From contig CAVTKZ010000003.1 of NCBI GenBank assembly GCA_963735455.1, forward strand, positions 310,001 to 374,000: DNA of 64,000 nt, given 5' to 3'. Shown here piece by piece: positions 42,095 to 51,663 of the stretch; the first letter of the stretch is position 1; the number at the start of each line of letters is the position of its first letter. Both the position numbers and the translations under genes were made by a program. The DNA is from Palsa-1033 sp963735455 (GTDB taxonomy: Bacteria > Chloroflexota > Limnocylindria > Limnocylindrales > CSP1-4). The notes under the pieces are model-generated. The model was not told the DNA's origin. It saw nothing but the letters and a program-made list of their open reading frames with translations, and did not search any database.

Positions 42095-45000
42095 ATGGCG
42101 GCGACGTTCACGAGCGCGCGCTTCGTAGGGCGGGAGCGTGAACTTGCCCGGATTGCGGGCGCCCTGGAGGCCACCGCGGCCGGCCGCTCGACGACCCTCC
42201 TGATCGCCGGCGCCGGCGGAGTGGGGGTCTCCCGGCTGTTGACCGAGACTCGCCAGCGGCTGGCCGGCCTGGCCGAGCCGTTCGAGGTGATCCGCTGCCG
42301 CGCCCGGCCGGGCCGCTCCGGGGATCCGTACGCGCCGGTCAGCGTCGCCCTCACCCGCCTCCTCGATCGCGTCCCGGACGGCGAGCTGCCGGCCCTGATC
42401 GAGACCGGCGCCCAGGAGATCCTGCGCCTGGTCCCCGATGCCCAGGCCCGCCTGGCCGCGCTGGGGCTGCTGCCGGCCGGCCCGACCACGATCGACCCCG
42501 AGCGGCGTCAGACGAGGATGCTCGAGGCGATCCTGGGCCTCCTGACCCGTCTCGGCGAGCGCCGGCCCGTCCTCCTGATCCTCGAGGACCTCCACGATGC
42601 CGACGCCGGAACCCGGGCGCTGGCGGCCTTCCTGGCCCGGGTCTCGCGGCCGGGGCGGCTGTGCGTCATGGCCACCTACCAGCCCGACGAGCTGACTCGC
42701 CGCCATCCCCTCCACGAATCGCTCGGCGCGATGGCCGACGCGGCGCGCCCGCCGGAGCGCCTGTTGCTCGAGCCCCTGCGCCGGGACGAGCTCGCCCGGT
42801 TGATCGAGGGGATCGAAGGCGAGCGCCCCTCGGCCTCGGTCCTGCTCCTGGTATCGGAGCGCTCGCGGGGCAATGCCCTGGTGGCCGAGGAGCTGCTGGC
42901 CGCCCGGCGTGAGCTGGCCGGCGCGTCGCTGACCCGCTCGCTCGACGAGCTGGTCATCGCTCGCCTGGCCAGTCGCTCGACCGAATGCCGCCGCGTGCTG
43001 CGCCTGCTCGCCCCGGCCGGCGAGCCGTTGACCCTGGAACAGCTGGCGACCGCCTCGCTGGCCTTCGAGCGAGAGGCGGACCGGCCGGCTCCCCGCTCCA
43101 GCTCGTCCCCGCGGCGCGGCGGCGGCGTCCTCGAGGCGGACCTCGGCCATGGCCTGGCCGATGCTCTCGAACACGGGTTCGCCCAGCTCGAAGGACCGGA
43201 CGGCGACCAGGCCACCGGCGATGCCGCGGTGGCCAGCCTGCCGGCCGACGCGATCGTCGGCGTGCGCCACCCCCTGATCGCCCGGGCCATCGAGGCCGAC
43301 CTGCTGCCCGGCCAGCGCCGGCGCCACCACGCAGCCCTGGCCGAGGGCCTGGCCGAGCGGCCCGGATCGCGGGCCCGCCACTGGCTGGCCGCGCACCAGC
43401 TCCAGCCGGCCCGCGCGGCGGCGATCGAGGCGGCCACCCTGGCCGAGAACGTCGATTCGCTGGCCGATGCCCTCGCCCACCTTGAGCTGGCCCTCGAGAT
43501 CGACGACCGGACCGAGCCGCCGGGCGGCAGCGGCGATCCCGCGGCGCCGGCCAACCTGCTCCAGCGGGCCGCCGAGGCCGCCTTTGCCGACAACCGGGCG
43601 GCCCATGCCGCCGCCTACGCCGAGTCGGCGATCGCCCGCCTCGACGAGCGAGCCGACCGGCTCCGGATGGGCCTCCTGTACGAGCGGCTCGGCCGCTACC
43701 GGCGCAGCGCGGGCGACCAGGAAGGCTCGATCTTCGCCCTGGCCCGGGCGGTCGAGCTGGTGCCCCGGGCGCCGTCCCGGGAGCGGGCGCTGGTGCTCGC
43801 CTCGCTGGCCCAGGTGCGGATGCTCGAGGGCACCTTCTCGGAGGCCGAGCGGCTGGCCGAGGAGGCGATCGAGGTCGCCCGGGAAGTCGGGCCGCGAGGC
43901 CCGCGGCGAAGAGGGCCACGCGATCTGCACCCTGGGCATCAGCCGGGTGTGGGGCGAGGATCCCGAGGCCGGGGTGGCCCTCCTCCTGGCGGCCCGGTCG
44001 ATCGCCGCCGAGCTGGGCCGCTTCGACGACGTCTTCCGGGCGACGGCCAACCTGACGACCGCCCTCGACGTGCTCGGCCGCAAGCGCGAGGCGGTCGAAG
44101 TCGCCCGGGCCGGCATCGCCGCCGCCCAGCGAGCCGGCCAGGAGGCCGTCTTCGGCAACTTCCTGCGCGGCAACGGTGCGGATTCGCTGTTCATGCTCGG
44201 GGACTGGGCGGCCTCCCGCGAGCTGGTCGAGACGGCCCTCGAATGGAGCCCGGTCGGGATCAACCTGGTCAACGCGCTATCGAACCTGGCCACGGTCGAG
44301 ATCGAGATGCATGCGGGCGAGACCGCCGGCCGGGTCCTGGGCCGGCTCCTGCTCGAGCTCGAGACGGTGCCCGATGCCCAGGAGTCGGTGCCTACCTACC
44401 AGGCCGCGGCGTCGTTCGCGCTGTGGCGGGGCGACCTCGAGGACGCCCGCCGGGCCGTCGGCCTGGGCTGGGGCCGGGTGCGCGAGACGGAGGACTGGGT
44501 CCTCGTCGCGCGGATGGCCGCCGTGGTCCTGGAGGTCGATGCCACCTCGGTCGCCGATGCCCGGGCGGGCCGCGACCTGTCAACGGTGGCTGCCGCCCGG
44601 ACCCGCAGCGCCGAGGTCCTGGCCGAGGCCGAGGAGGTGGTCCAGGCGGCCGGCGTCGACCCGGCGATCGGCTCGCGCCGGGAAGCGGACGCCAACCTGA
44701 GCTTGGCCCGTGCCTATCGGGCCCGGATCGAGGGCCGCGACGAGCCGGCCGCCTGGGATGCGCTGGCGCGCACCTGGGAGTCGCTCGAACGGCCCTACCA
44801 GGTCGCCCGCGCCCGCTGGCGCCAGGCCGAGGCAGCCCTTGGGGCAGGCGAGGGCCGGGCCGGTCGAACCGCCGCCCGGGCGCCCTTCCTGGCCGCCGTC
44901 CGGCAGGCCAACGAGCTGGGCGCGGGGCCGCTCCTGCGCGAGCTCGAGGAGCTGGCCCGCCGGGCCCTGATCGCGCTGCCCGAGGCGGCCGAGGGAGCGC

Positions 45001-45398
45001 TTGCCCTCGAGGTTGGCGCCCGGGCCCGCGCGGCCGAGCCGATCGCGGTCCCGGTCGGAGCGGGGTCGGCCATGTCCGACCGGGCCTTCGAGGCCGGCCT
45101 CGACTGGGGCTCGGGCGGGCCGGGCGGCCCGGCCGACGACCACCCCGGACTGGCGCTCGCCTTCGTCGGCCCGGCCGAGCCGCCACCGGGCGACACGTTC
45201 GGGCTGAGCCGGCGGGAGCGCGAGGTCCTGGCCCAGCTGGCCCAGGGCCGGACGAACCGGGAGATCGGCGAGCGCCTGTTCATCAGCCAGAAGACGGTCG
45301 GCGTCCATGTCGGCAACATCCTGGCCAAGCTGGGCGTCTCGGGCCGGGTCGAGGCCGCGGCCGTCGCGATCCGGCTGGGCCTGACCAGCTCGCACTAG
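42095..45398 (+). CDS. Large LuxR-family ATPase transcriptional regulator, degenerate Walker A (one frame break)
   Basis: About 1,100 residues: N-terminal AAA/NACHT-like ATPase (FVGRERELARIAGALE at 9-25), long TPR-like helical region and C-terminal LuxR HTH (LSRREREVLAQLAQGRTNREIGERLFISQKTVGVHVGNILAKLGV). The Walker A reads GAGGVGVSR, with Val where GxxGxGKS has Lys; Walker B-like LLILEDLHD remains. Such LAL/MalT-type proteins normally couple nucleotide and ligand binding to DNA binding. One extra base at GGG 43889-43891 interrupts the TPR region (GKSGREARGEEGHAICTLG continues it). The ligand is unknown and no target operon is evident. Confidence 0.8.
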
Positions 45399-45527
45399 CC
45401 GCTCCGGCCCTGAACCGCAACCGACTCGCATCCAACCCGACGTCGCCGGCCGGCGGACCGTGGGCCTAGGCTCGAGCAAGAGTCGATGATTGTCGCGACT
45501 GATCCAACCCTGAGCGGAGGTGCCCGA

Positions 45528-45758
45528 ATGATCCAGCCGGCCAACCGGTCCGCCTGGCCCATCCGCCGGGCCGATCCGACCTCGGGACCGATCACCTGCG
45601 CCACCTGCGGCTGCCGGCTCAAGGTCGACGCGTTCGAGGAGTCCTGGCGCCACTTCCCGGGTAGCACCGGCCGCGACGCGCGCGGTTGCCGGGTCGAGTG
45701 TGTCGGCCTGGCCCACGACGCCCACGGCCTGGCCTTCGTCGGCCACTCGGCGGGCTAG
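45528..45758 (+). CDS. Small hypothetical protein with Cys pairs, possible zinc finger
   Basis: 76 residues. GGAGG lies 7 nt upstream of ATG 45528; the upstream ATG at 45486 lacks a ribosome-binding site. CATCGC (near residue 25) and CRVEC (near residue 58) form two Cys pairs that could bind zinc, and a later HDAHG adds histidines. Convergent with the lipoprotein gene. No function assigned. Confidence 0.5.
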   Translation: MIQPANRSAWPIRRADPTSGPITCATCGCRLKVDAFEESWRHFPGSTGRDARGCRVECVGLAHDAHGLAFVGHSAG

Positions 45759-45797
45759 AGCCCCCGTCCGCCGCCCAGGCGATCGACCCGGCCCCGA

Positions 45798-46301
45798 TCA
45801 GGGGCGGCAATCTCCGGACGCACCTGGTCCCGGCGGGGGGCGAGAGAAGGTCGGCCCCGACCACAGCTCGATCCGGCCGCAGGACAGGTCGACCAGGGCC
45901 AGGTCGCCCTGGCCGCCGCTTGTGCTGTAGACCACGTCGCCCTCGTGGATGGTGAGCGTCGTGAGGACCCGGCCGGTGGGTGACTGGACCTCCGCCTGCC
46001 AGGGCAGGGGCGGCAGCAGGCTGGCCGGCACACCGTCGTCCTGGCCGCAGCCCAGGCAGGTCGCCGGCTCGAGGCTGGCGATCAGGGTGCCGTTGACGAC
46101 GAGGGTCACGGTCAGCGTGCTGCGGTTGTCGATCGCCAGGCTCATCGAATCCGGCGGCAGGACGCCCAGGGGCATCCCTGTGTCGCCGGTCGGCAGCGCG
46201 CTGTCCGCGGCACCCGACGCGGTCGGGCCTGGCGACCCGCAGCCGACCACGATCAGCCCGGCCAGGGCGAGGGCAGCGACGGCCGTGGGCCTACCCGTCA
46301 C
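45798..46301 (-). CDS. Hypothetical lipoprotein
   Basis: 167 residues with a signal peptide and lipobox (LIVVGC at about residues 16-21), so anchored outside the membrane. The mature region is β-rich with Cys pairs CLGC and a late CGR. A sequence like MSLAIDNRSTLTVTLVVNGTLIASL suggests an Ig-like or β-sandwich fold. The C-terminal Pro-rich end may be affected by a further frame error. No family recognised. Confidence 0.55.
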   Translation of the reverse strand: MTGRPTAVAALALAGLIVVGCGSPGPTASGAADSALPTGDTGMPLGVLPPDSMSLAIDNRSTLTVTLVVNGTLIASLEPATCLGCGQDDGVPASLLPPLPWQAEVQSPTGRVLTTLTIHEGDVVYSTSGGQGDLALVDLSCGRIELWSGPTFSRPPPGPGASGDCRP

Positions 46302-46319
46302 GGGCTCGCGCCCGGCCGG

Positions 46320-46517
46320 TCAGCTGCCGAGGATCCGCTTCGCGCTCTCGAACTCGGCCTGGCTGATCTCGCCCTTGGCGAATTGCCGGCGGAGGATCGC
46401 TCCCGCGTCGTCGCGCTTGCTGAACGCCGCCCGGACGAGAATCCTGAGCACGAGCAACGGGATCCCGATGTAGATCGCGATCAGGAAGAACTCGAGCAGG
46501 AAATTGGTTACCGGCAC
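46320..46517 (-). CDS. SHOCT-domain small membrane protein
   Basis: 65 residues: one N-terminal membrane helix (FLLEFFLIAIYIGIPLLVLRILV) followed by a SHOCT domain, a short two-helix motif, LRRQFAKGEISQAEFESAKRIL. Function of SHOCT proteins is generally unknown; they are often at C-termini of membrane proteins. Located between the lipoprotein and the OmpR-type regulator on the same strand. Confidence 0.72.
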   Translation of the reverse strand: MPVTNFLLEFFLIAIYIGIPLLVLRILVRAAFSKRDDAGAILRRQFAKGEISQAEFESAKRILGS

Positions 46518-46592
46518 CGGACAATCCCTTTCGACGTTGCTGCCTCGATCGTGGACCCGCCAGCGCCGCCGGTCAAGGGTCGCGCCGGAGCC

Positions 46593-47291
46593 TCAGCCGG
46601 CTTCGATCCGATAGCCGACCGAGCGGACGGCGACGACCGCGGGGCCACCGGCCGCGGCCACCTTGGCCCGCAGCCGGGCGAGATGGGGCTTGAGCCAGAG
46701 CAGGTCCGGATTCGGCTCGGACGGCCAGCCGGCGCGCACCAGGCGGGCGTGGGGGACGACGTCGCCGCTCGCCCGGACGAGCGCTTCGAGGAGCCGGTAT
46801 TCGGTGGCGGTCAGCGGCAGGAGGGTGTCGTTGACGTGGGCCTCGTGGCGGCCCGGCTCGATCGTCAGGGCACCGGCCTGCAGGGCGCTCCCGCCGCCGA
46901 CCGGCCCGCCGGCCGCGTCGACCCGGCGCATGACCGCAGCGATCCGGGCCAGCAGCTCCTGCCGCCCGAACGGCTTGACCAGGTAGTCGTCGGCGCCGAT
47001 CTCGAGGGCCCGGACCTTGGCCCCTTCGCCGCTCTCGCCGGAGACGACCAGGATCGGCACGTTGCCGGCCGCCCGGATCTGGCCGGCCACGCTGAAGCCG
47101 TCCGGCCCGGGCATGGCCAGGTCGAGCAGGACCAGGTCGGGCGACTCTTCCCGGAAGCGGCGGACGGCGGTCAGGCCGTCGTAGGCGGTGATCACCTGGT
47201 GGCCGTCCTGGCCGACCAGGGCCGTGATCGCCCCGACCATCGCGGGATCGTCGTCGACGACCAGGATCCGGAGCGGGCGCACGTTGGGCAT
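46593..47291 (-). CDS. OmpR-family response regulator
   Basis: 232 residues. Receiver: acidic pocket ILVVDDDPAM, phospho-Asp in LVLLDLAMPG (about residue 54), Lys in YLVKPFG. C-terminal winged helix: LPLTATEYRLLEALVRASGDVVPHARLVRAGWP, ending VRSVGYRIEAG. Paired with the GAF-containing kinase immediately upstream, 11 bp apart, same strand, so a conventional two-component pair. Confidence 0.9.
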   Translation of the reverse strand: MPNVRPLRILVVDDDPAMVGAITALVGQDGHQVITAYDGLTAVRRFREESPDLVLLDLAMPGPDGFSVAGQIRAAGNVPILVVSGESGEGAKVRALEIGADDYLVKPFGRQELLARIAAVMRRVDAAGGPVGGGSALQAGALTIEPGRHEAHVNDTLLPLTATEYRLLEALVRASGDVVPHARLVRAGWPSEPNPDLLWLKPHLARLRAKVAAAGGPAVVAVRSVGYRIEAG

Positions 47292-47302
47292 GGCTGGTTC
47301 CT

Positions 47303-48583
47303 TCAGACAGCGACAGCGGCGGGCAGGGCCAGGACGAAGCGGGCGCCGCTGCTCGGAGCAGGCTCACACCATAGCCGGGCGCCCATCGCCTCCGCCAGCC
47401 GGCGGGCCGCATACAGCCCGATCCCGGAGCCGCGGGCGGTGTGGGTATCGCGCCGGGCGTAGGGCTCGAAGATCCGTTCGCGCCATTCGACCGGGATGCC
47501 CGGGCCCTCATCGCTGACCGCCAGCCGGACGACGCCCTCGACCAGGGTCACCTCGACCGTGATCGTGGTGTCCGGCGGGGCGTACTTCACCGCGTTCTCG
47601 ATCAGGTGCTCGACGATCTGGCGCAGCCGGGGTGGATCGGCCAGGGCGTGGCGGCGGACCTCGACGTTCTGCTCCACGCGGTGCTGGCGGAGGAGCGGCT
47701 TGAGCTCGGCGACGAGCTCCTCGAGGATCGCCCCGACATCGATCGGGACGAGCTCGACCGGGCTCTCGGTGCTCGGCCGGATCGAGGCCAGGATCGAGTC
47801 GACGAGCCGGTCCAGCCGGTCGATCTGGTCGAGGGTGCCCTGGTACCAGGCTTCACGCTGCGCCCGGCGGGCCGGGTCGCGGCTCGGCCGGCCGTCCAGG
47901 GGCGGGTCGTCGGCGAGCAGGTCGGCATACGCCCGGACCACGGCCAGCGGCGTCCGCAGCTCGTGGGTGACCAGGGCGATCAGCTCCGTCCGCGCCTCGT
48001 CGAGGCGCTGCAGGGCGACGACCTGGGCCTCCGCGTCGCGCTGTTCACGCCCCTTCTGGACGATCCCGGCCAGGAGGTCGGCGATCGCCCCGAGGTGGGC
48101 GGCATCGGCCGGCTCGAAGTTGCGCTGGACCTCGGTCTGGACGTTGAGCACCCCGACGATCTGGTCATGCCAGGACAGGGGCACCGAGAGCATCGAGGCG
48201 ACGTAGCGCTTCTGGTCGATCCCGCGTACCCACAGGAAGTTCGGGTCGTGCTTCACGTCGGCCACGATCATCGCCTGCTGGCTGGCCGCCACCCGGCCGG
48301 TGACGCCCTCGCCCAGGGGCACCTGGGCACGCCCGATCTGGTAGCGATCGAGGCCGTTCGTCGCGGCCAGGGTCAGCCGGCTGCCGTCCCGGTCAAGCAG
48401 GTAGAGCGAGCTGACGTCGGCGTTGAGCGCGTCACGGGTCTCGTCGACGATCGTCTCGAGGAGCTCGTCCCAGGTCCGGGCGGTGGTGGCCAGCCGAGCC
48501 ACCCGATGCAGGAAGCGGAGCTGGCGGAGCTGCTCCTCGGGCGAGCGATTCGGGGCCGGCGCGGGGGTGACCATGGCCGTCAT
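47303..48583 (-). CDS. Soluble GAF-domain sensor histidine kinase
   Basis: 426 residues with no membrane segment. GAF domain (about residues 40-190: LNADVSSLYLLDRDGSRLTLAATNGLD, PLGEGVTGRVAASQQAMIVADV), HisKA with phospho-His in ALVTHELRTPLAVV (about residue 213), HATPase with HLIENAVKYAPP and DEGPGIP ... GSGIGLYAARRLAEAMGA. All catalytic motifs are intact. It likely senses a cytoplasmic ligand through GAF and phosphorylates the adjacent OmpR regulator. Confidence 0.9.
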   Translation of the reverse strand: MTAMVTPAPAPNRSPEEQLRQLRFLHRVARLATTARTWDELLETIVDETRDALNADVSSLYLLDRDGSRLTLAATNGLDRYQIGRAQVPLGEGVTGRVAASQQAMIVADVKHDPNFLWVRGIDQKRYVASMLSVPLSWHDQIVGVLNVQTEVQRNFEPADAAHLGAIADLLAGIVQKGREQRDAEAQVVALQRLDEARTELIALVTHELRTPLAVVRAYADLLADDPPLDGRPSRDPARRAQREAWYQGTLDQIDRLDRLVDSILASIRPSTESPVELVPIDVGAILEELVAELKPLLRQHRVEQNVEVRRHALADPPRLRQIVEHLIENAVKYAPPDTTITVEVTLVEGVVRLAVSDEGPGIPVEWRERIFEPYARRDTHTARGSGIGLYAARRLAEAMGARLWCEPAPSSGARFVLALPAAVAV

Positions 48584-49146
48584 GGTACGAGAGGCCGGCC
48601 GTCGAGCCCGGGAACAGCAAGAGATCCGGACGGAGGACGTCCGGATCTCTTGCCTGTGGCCGTGACGAGCAGCGAGGTGGAGGGAATTGCTGCTGCACTG
48701 CCGGGAGCGTCAGCGGACCGGGGCACCGGTCCGCGGCGACGAACGATGGATTACCAGCGGCGACCTGCCGGATGAAGTGCGACGACCGCGAGGACGCACC
48801 GGGAGCACGCTCACGCCGAGCAGCCAGACGCGGGTCTTGATGCGGTCGATCATCCGGATGGACTCCGTTTGCCGGCGAGACCTGGGGTCCGTTCGCGCGC
48901 CGGTCGCGAATGGGAGCCGGAGGTTACCCGCCGAAAGAGCCATTCGCCAAGCCGGACGAAGGTACTAGGACTTTTGGGTCAGTTGCTGCCTGGCACCATC
49001 GGCGGCCGGCGCCGGTGGCTCGGGGCGGACCGGCCGATCGAGCGCTAGAGTTGGGGCGACAACCCTGCTCATCGCCGCGCCGGCCTGGTGCCTCGCCCAT
49101 CCGGGCCGGCGCCGTTCGGCGGAACGAAAGGAAGACCAGTCCCGAG
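48584..49146. other. Intergenic region with one strong hairpin, no convincing gene
   Basis: About 560 bp between the divergent kinase and cupredoxin genes. It contains the 14-bp stem hairpin listed separately and a TAGAGT box near 49050. Short frames at 48687-48968 (plus) and 48710-48943 (minus) have Arg/Ser-rich composition and no recognisable domains, so I leave them out. Confidence 0.5.
48618..48652. promoter_or_regulatory. Long perfect inverted repeat upstream of the GAF kinase
   Basis: A perfect 14-bp stem (48618-48631 with 48639-48652) with loop GGAGGAC, 35 nt upstream of the kinase start. No T-run follows, so it may be a 5' leader structure, an operator, or a terminator of an unseen transcript. 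Confidence 0.5.
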
Positions 49147-49616
49147 ATGCGTCTCGCCCGACCCGCCCTGACCGCCAGCGTCGCCCTGCTGGCCTGCCTG
49201 GCCCTGGCCGGCTGCGTCTCGTCCACGTCCGCCGGCTGGACGTTCGCGCCACCGCCCAGCGCGACGCCCGTGCCGTCCGCCGAGGCAAGTGGCGGCAGCT
49301 CCCCGGCGGCCGGGTCGGCGGCGCCCAGCGCGCCCGGCCGCCGACGTGACGATCAGCGCCTCGAACATCGCCTTCGAGCAGACGTCGGTCACGGCCCCGG
49401 CCGGCAAGCCGTTCACCCTGCTCTTCGTGAACAAGGACGCCAGTGTCCCCCACGACGTGTACATCAAGAACTCGGGCGGGAGCGATGTCTTCGAGGGTGC
49501 GATCGTCACCGGGCCCGGCCCAGACGGTCTACAACGTGCCCTCGCTGCCGGCCGGCAGCTACACCTTCGTGTGCTCGGTCCATTCGAACATGACCGGCAC
49601 CCTCGTCGTCCAGTAA
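49147..49616 (+). CDS. Secreted cupredoxin-like copper lipoprotein (two frame breaks)
   Basis: About 155 residues: signal peptide with lipobox LAGC, Ser/Ala/Pro linker, then a plastocyanin/azurin-like domain DVTISASNIAFEQTSVTAPAGKPFTLLFVNKDASVPHDVYIK. Type 1 copper ligands are recoverable: His in VPHDV, Cys in FVCSVH, His in CSVHSN, Met in SNMTG. One extra base near 49340 and one near 49515 break the frame; the last part (AQTVYNVPSLPAGSYTFVCSVHSNMTGTLVVQ) ends at 49616. It is probably an electron carrier at the outer face. Confidence 0.75.
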
Positions 49617-49638
49617 CCCGACCCGCTCGGCCCCGGCC

Positions 49639-50397
49639 ATGACCGACGCGATCTGCTACCGGGACAGCTACGCCCGGCGGATCGAGGCCCAGGTCATCAC
49701 GGTCGAGCGGCCGGCCCCGAGGGCGCCCTGGTCGTCCTCGACCAGACCGTCTTCTATCCCGGTGGCGGCGGCCAGCCCGCGGACCGGGGTGCCTTCCTGC
49801 GCGCCGCCGACGGCCGGAGCTGGACAGGTCCGGGCAGCCCGCCGGGAGGCCGGCGAGATCGTCCACGAGCTGGAGCCGGGCGACGCCCAGCCACCGCGTC
49901 CCGGCGATCGCCTGGAGGTCGACCTCGACTGGGACCGGCGCCACCTGCTGATGCGGACCCATACCGCCCTGCACGCGCTGTGCGGCGTGGTCTGGCGCGA
50001 CTATGGCGCCCAGGTCACCGGCGGCAACATGGAGCCGGGCAGCGGGCGGATGGACTTCGAATTCGAGCGGCTGAACGGCGAGCTGGTCGGGGCGATCGAG
50101 GCGACGGTCAACCAGGAGCTCGCCCGCGGGCGTGAGATCCGGGTCAACGTCCTGCCCCGCGACGCGGCGTTCGCGATCCCCGACCTGATCCGGACCAAGG
50201 TCAACCTATTGCCGGCCGGGATATCCGAGATCCGGACGGTCGAGATCGTCGGCCTTGACCTGCAGGCCGACGGCGGGACGCACGTCGCGAGCACGACGGA
50301 GGTCGGCCGGATCCGGGTGACCGGCTACGAATCCAAGGGCCGGATCAACAAGCGGATTCGGATCGAGCTCGTCGACGCTCCCGCCGACGGCGCCTAG
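49639..50397 (+). CDS. AlaX-type alanyl-tRNA editing protein (two frame breaks)
   Basis: About 250 residues: stand-alone editing domain that hydrolyses mischarged Ser/Gly-tRNA-Ala. Zinc site His residues in RTHTALHALCGVV and the later ADGGTHVASTTEVG are present. In the written frame residues ~27-65 look random, but the other frame there reads GALVVLDQTVFYPGGGGQPADRGAFL, the conserved AlaX β-strand with GGGGQP. Two compensating breaks (one base missing near 49715, one extra near 49825) explain it. Coordinates are the written frame. Confidence 0.75.
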   Translation: MTDAICYRDSYARRIEAQVITVERPAPRAPWSSSTRPSSIPVAAASPRTGVPSCAPPTAGAGQVRAARREAGEIVHELEPGDAQPPRPGDRLEVDLDWDRRHLLMRTHTALHALCGVVWRDYGAQVTGGNMEPGSGRMDFEFERLNGELVGAIEATVNQELARGREIRVNVLPRDAAFAIPDLIRTKVNLLPAGISEIRTVEIVGLDLQADGGTHVASTTEVGRIRVTGYESKGRINKRIRIELVDAPADGA

Positions 50398-51530
50398 TGC
50401 CAGCGGGCGGCCTTCGAGGGTCGGCCGGAGAACAATCCGGCGCGTCTCGAGCACGGCATCCTTGAGGCGCAGCGCCGGGCGCTCGACGAGGACCTGGCTG
50501 GCATAGGCCAGGGGCAGCGTGCCGGCCAGGCTGGCCGCCAGGAACAGTGGCTGGCCCAGGGCATGACCACCGAACAAGGCGATCGTCTGCTGGACCGGGA
50601 AAGCGTAGATGTAGACGCCGTAGGACAGGTCGATCCGGCTTCCGAACCGCCGGAAGGGCAGTCGCCAGGCCGCCCACAGGACGCCATAGGCCAGGGCGGT
50701 CATCCCGATGACCGAGAAGAACCGGAAGTGCAGGCTGAGCACGAAGAGGACCCCCGCGATCACGGCCAGCCGATCGTCGAGCGGGACCCGCCGGCGCCAC
50801 AGGTAGGCGAACATGCCCAGGCTGAAGGCCAGCGCGAAGCGCGAGGTAAGGGCGTAGCCGATGATCGGGACTCCGCCCAGCGGGTAGATCGCGAGCAGGC
50901 TGCAGGCCGCGTTGAAGGCGACCAGGCCCACGATCAGCCAGCGTCGATTGAGCCAGCCCACGGCCGCGATCAAGGCAACGACCAGGTACCACGAGAACTC
51001 GTAGGCCAGGGTCCACAGCGAGCCGTTGACGGCGGTCGGATAGGGGTTGTTCGCCAACAGGCTGTCGATCCGGGTCTGGTTGACCAGGAGCAGCAGGTTG
51101 TTGGTAACGAAGCCGAGCGGCGGGGCATCGCTCACTGCGCCGTAGCCGCCCAGCCCGCCGTGGTCATGGATCCAATAGATCGGCCCGAACACGAACGCGA
51201 CGACCAGCAGGCAGACCCAGAAGCCGGCAGGACCCGCAGGGCCCGGTGCCAGAGATAGCGCAGGGACGACGAGCGCTCTGCGCTGCGGGTCACCAGGAAG
51301 CCGCTGATCACGAAGAAGCCGGCCACGGCAAATACGCCCAGGTCGGCCTGGTCGCGGGCGAAGCGCAGGACGGGATCGAGCCCGAAGCCGCCGAGCACCC
51401 GGCTGTGATGGACGATCACCAGGACTGCCAGGCCGAAGCGCAACAGGCCGATCGCGTTCCCGTCGGGCCCGAGCAGGTCGGCCACGGTCCCGCTCCGGAT
51501 CGTGGGCCGAGCGAGGACGCTGAATCCCAT
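50206..51530 (-). CDS. Acyltransferase-3 (OafA/YrhL-like) membrane O-acyltransferase (frame-broken)
   Basis: About 390-440 residues with about ten membrane helices. LLRFGLAVLVIVHHSRVLGG carries the catalytic-type His near the N-terminus, followed by FAVAGFFVISGFLVTRSAERSS and RALRVLPAFW once a missing base near 51225 is restored. NGSLWTLAYEFSWYLV and the last helix before VERPALRLKD are typical. In the present frame the end runs to 50206, overlapping AlaX antisense by ~190 bp; a further frame error would stop it at 50394 (EGRPARWH), which is likelier. Start ATG 51530 has TATCAT 8 nt upstream. It may modify surface sugars. Confidence 0.65.
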
Positions 51531-51538
51531 CGCTGGCG

Positions 51539-51544
51539 ATGATA
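51539..51544 (-). promoter_or_regulatory. -10 box of leaderless-type promoter, acyltransferase
   Basis: On the minus strand TATCAT is followed by 8 nt and the ATG at 51530. Confidence 0.45.
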
Positions 51545-51663
51545 GGCCCGATGGGCCGGCCCGGGTATACTCCACGTCCGCCTGCAGCCCACGCGATCCG
51601 CCGCGGCGCGCGCCCATCTCGCGCCGGCGCCCCAGGACCCGCTCGAAGGAACCGCCCGGCACC

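Noticed and set aside
48687..48968. Small frames on both strands between the GAF kinase and the cupredoxin gene
   Set aside because: Composition and lack of start signals suggest chance frames; neither shows a recognisable motif.
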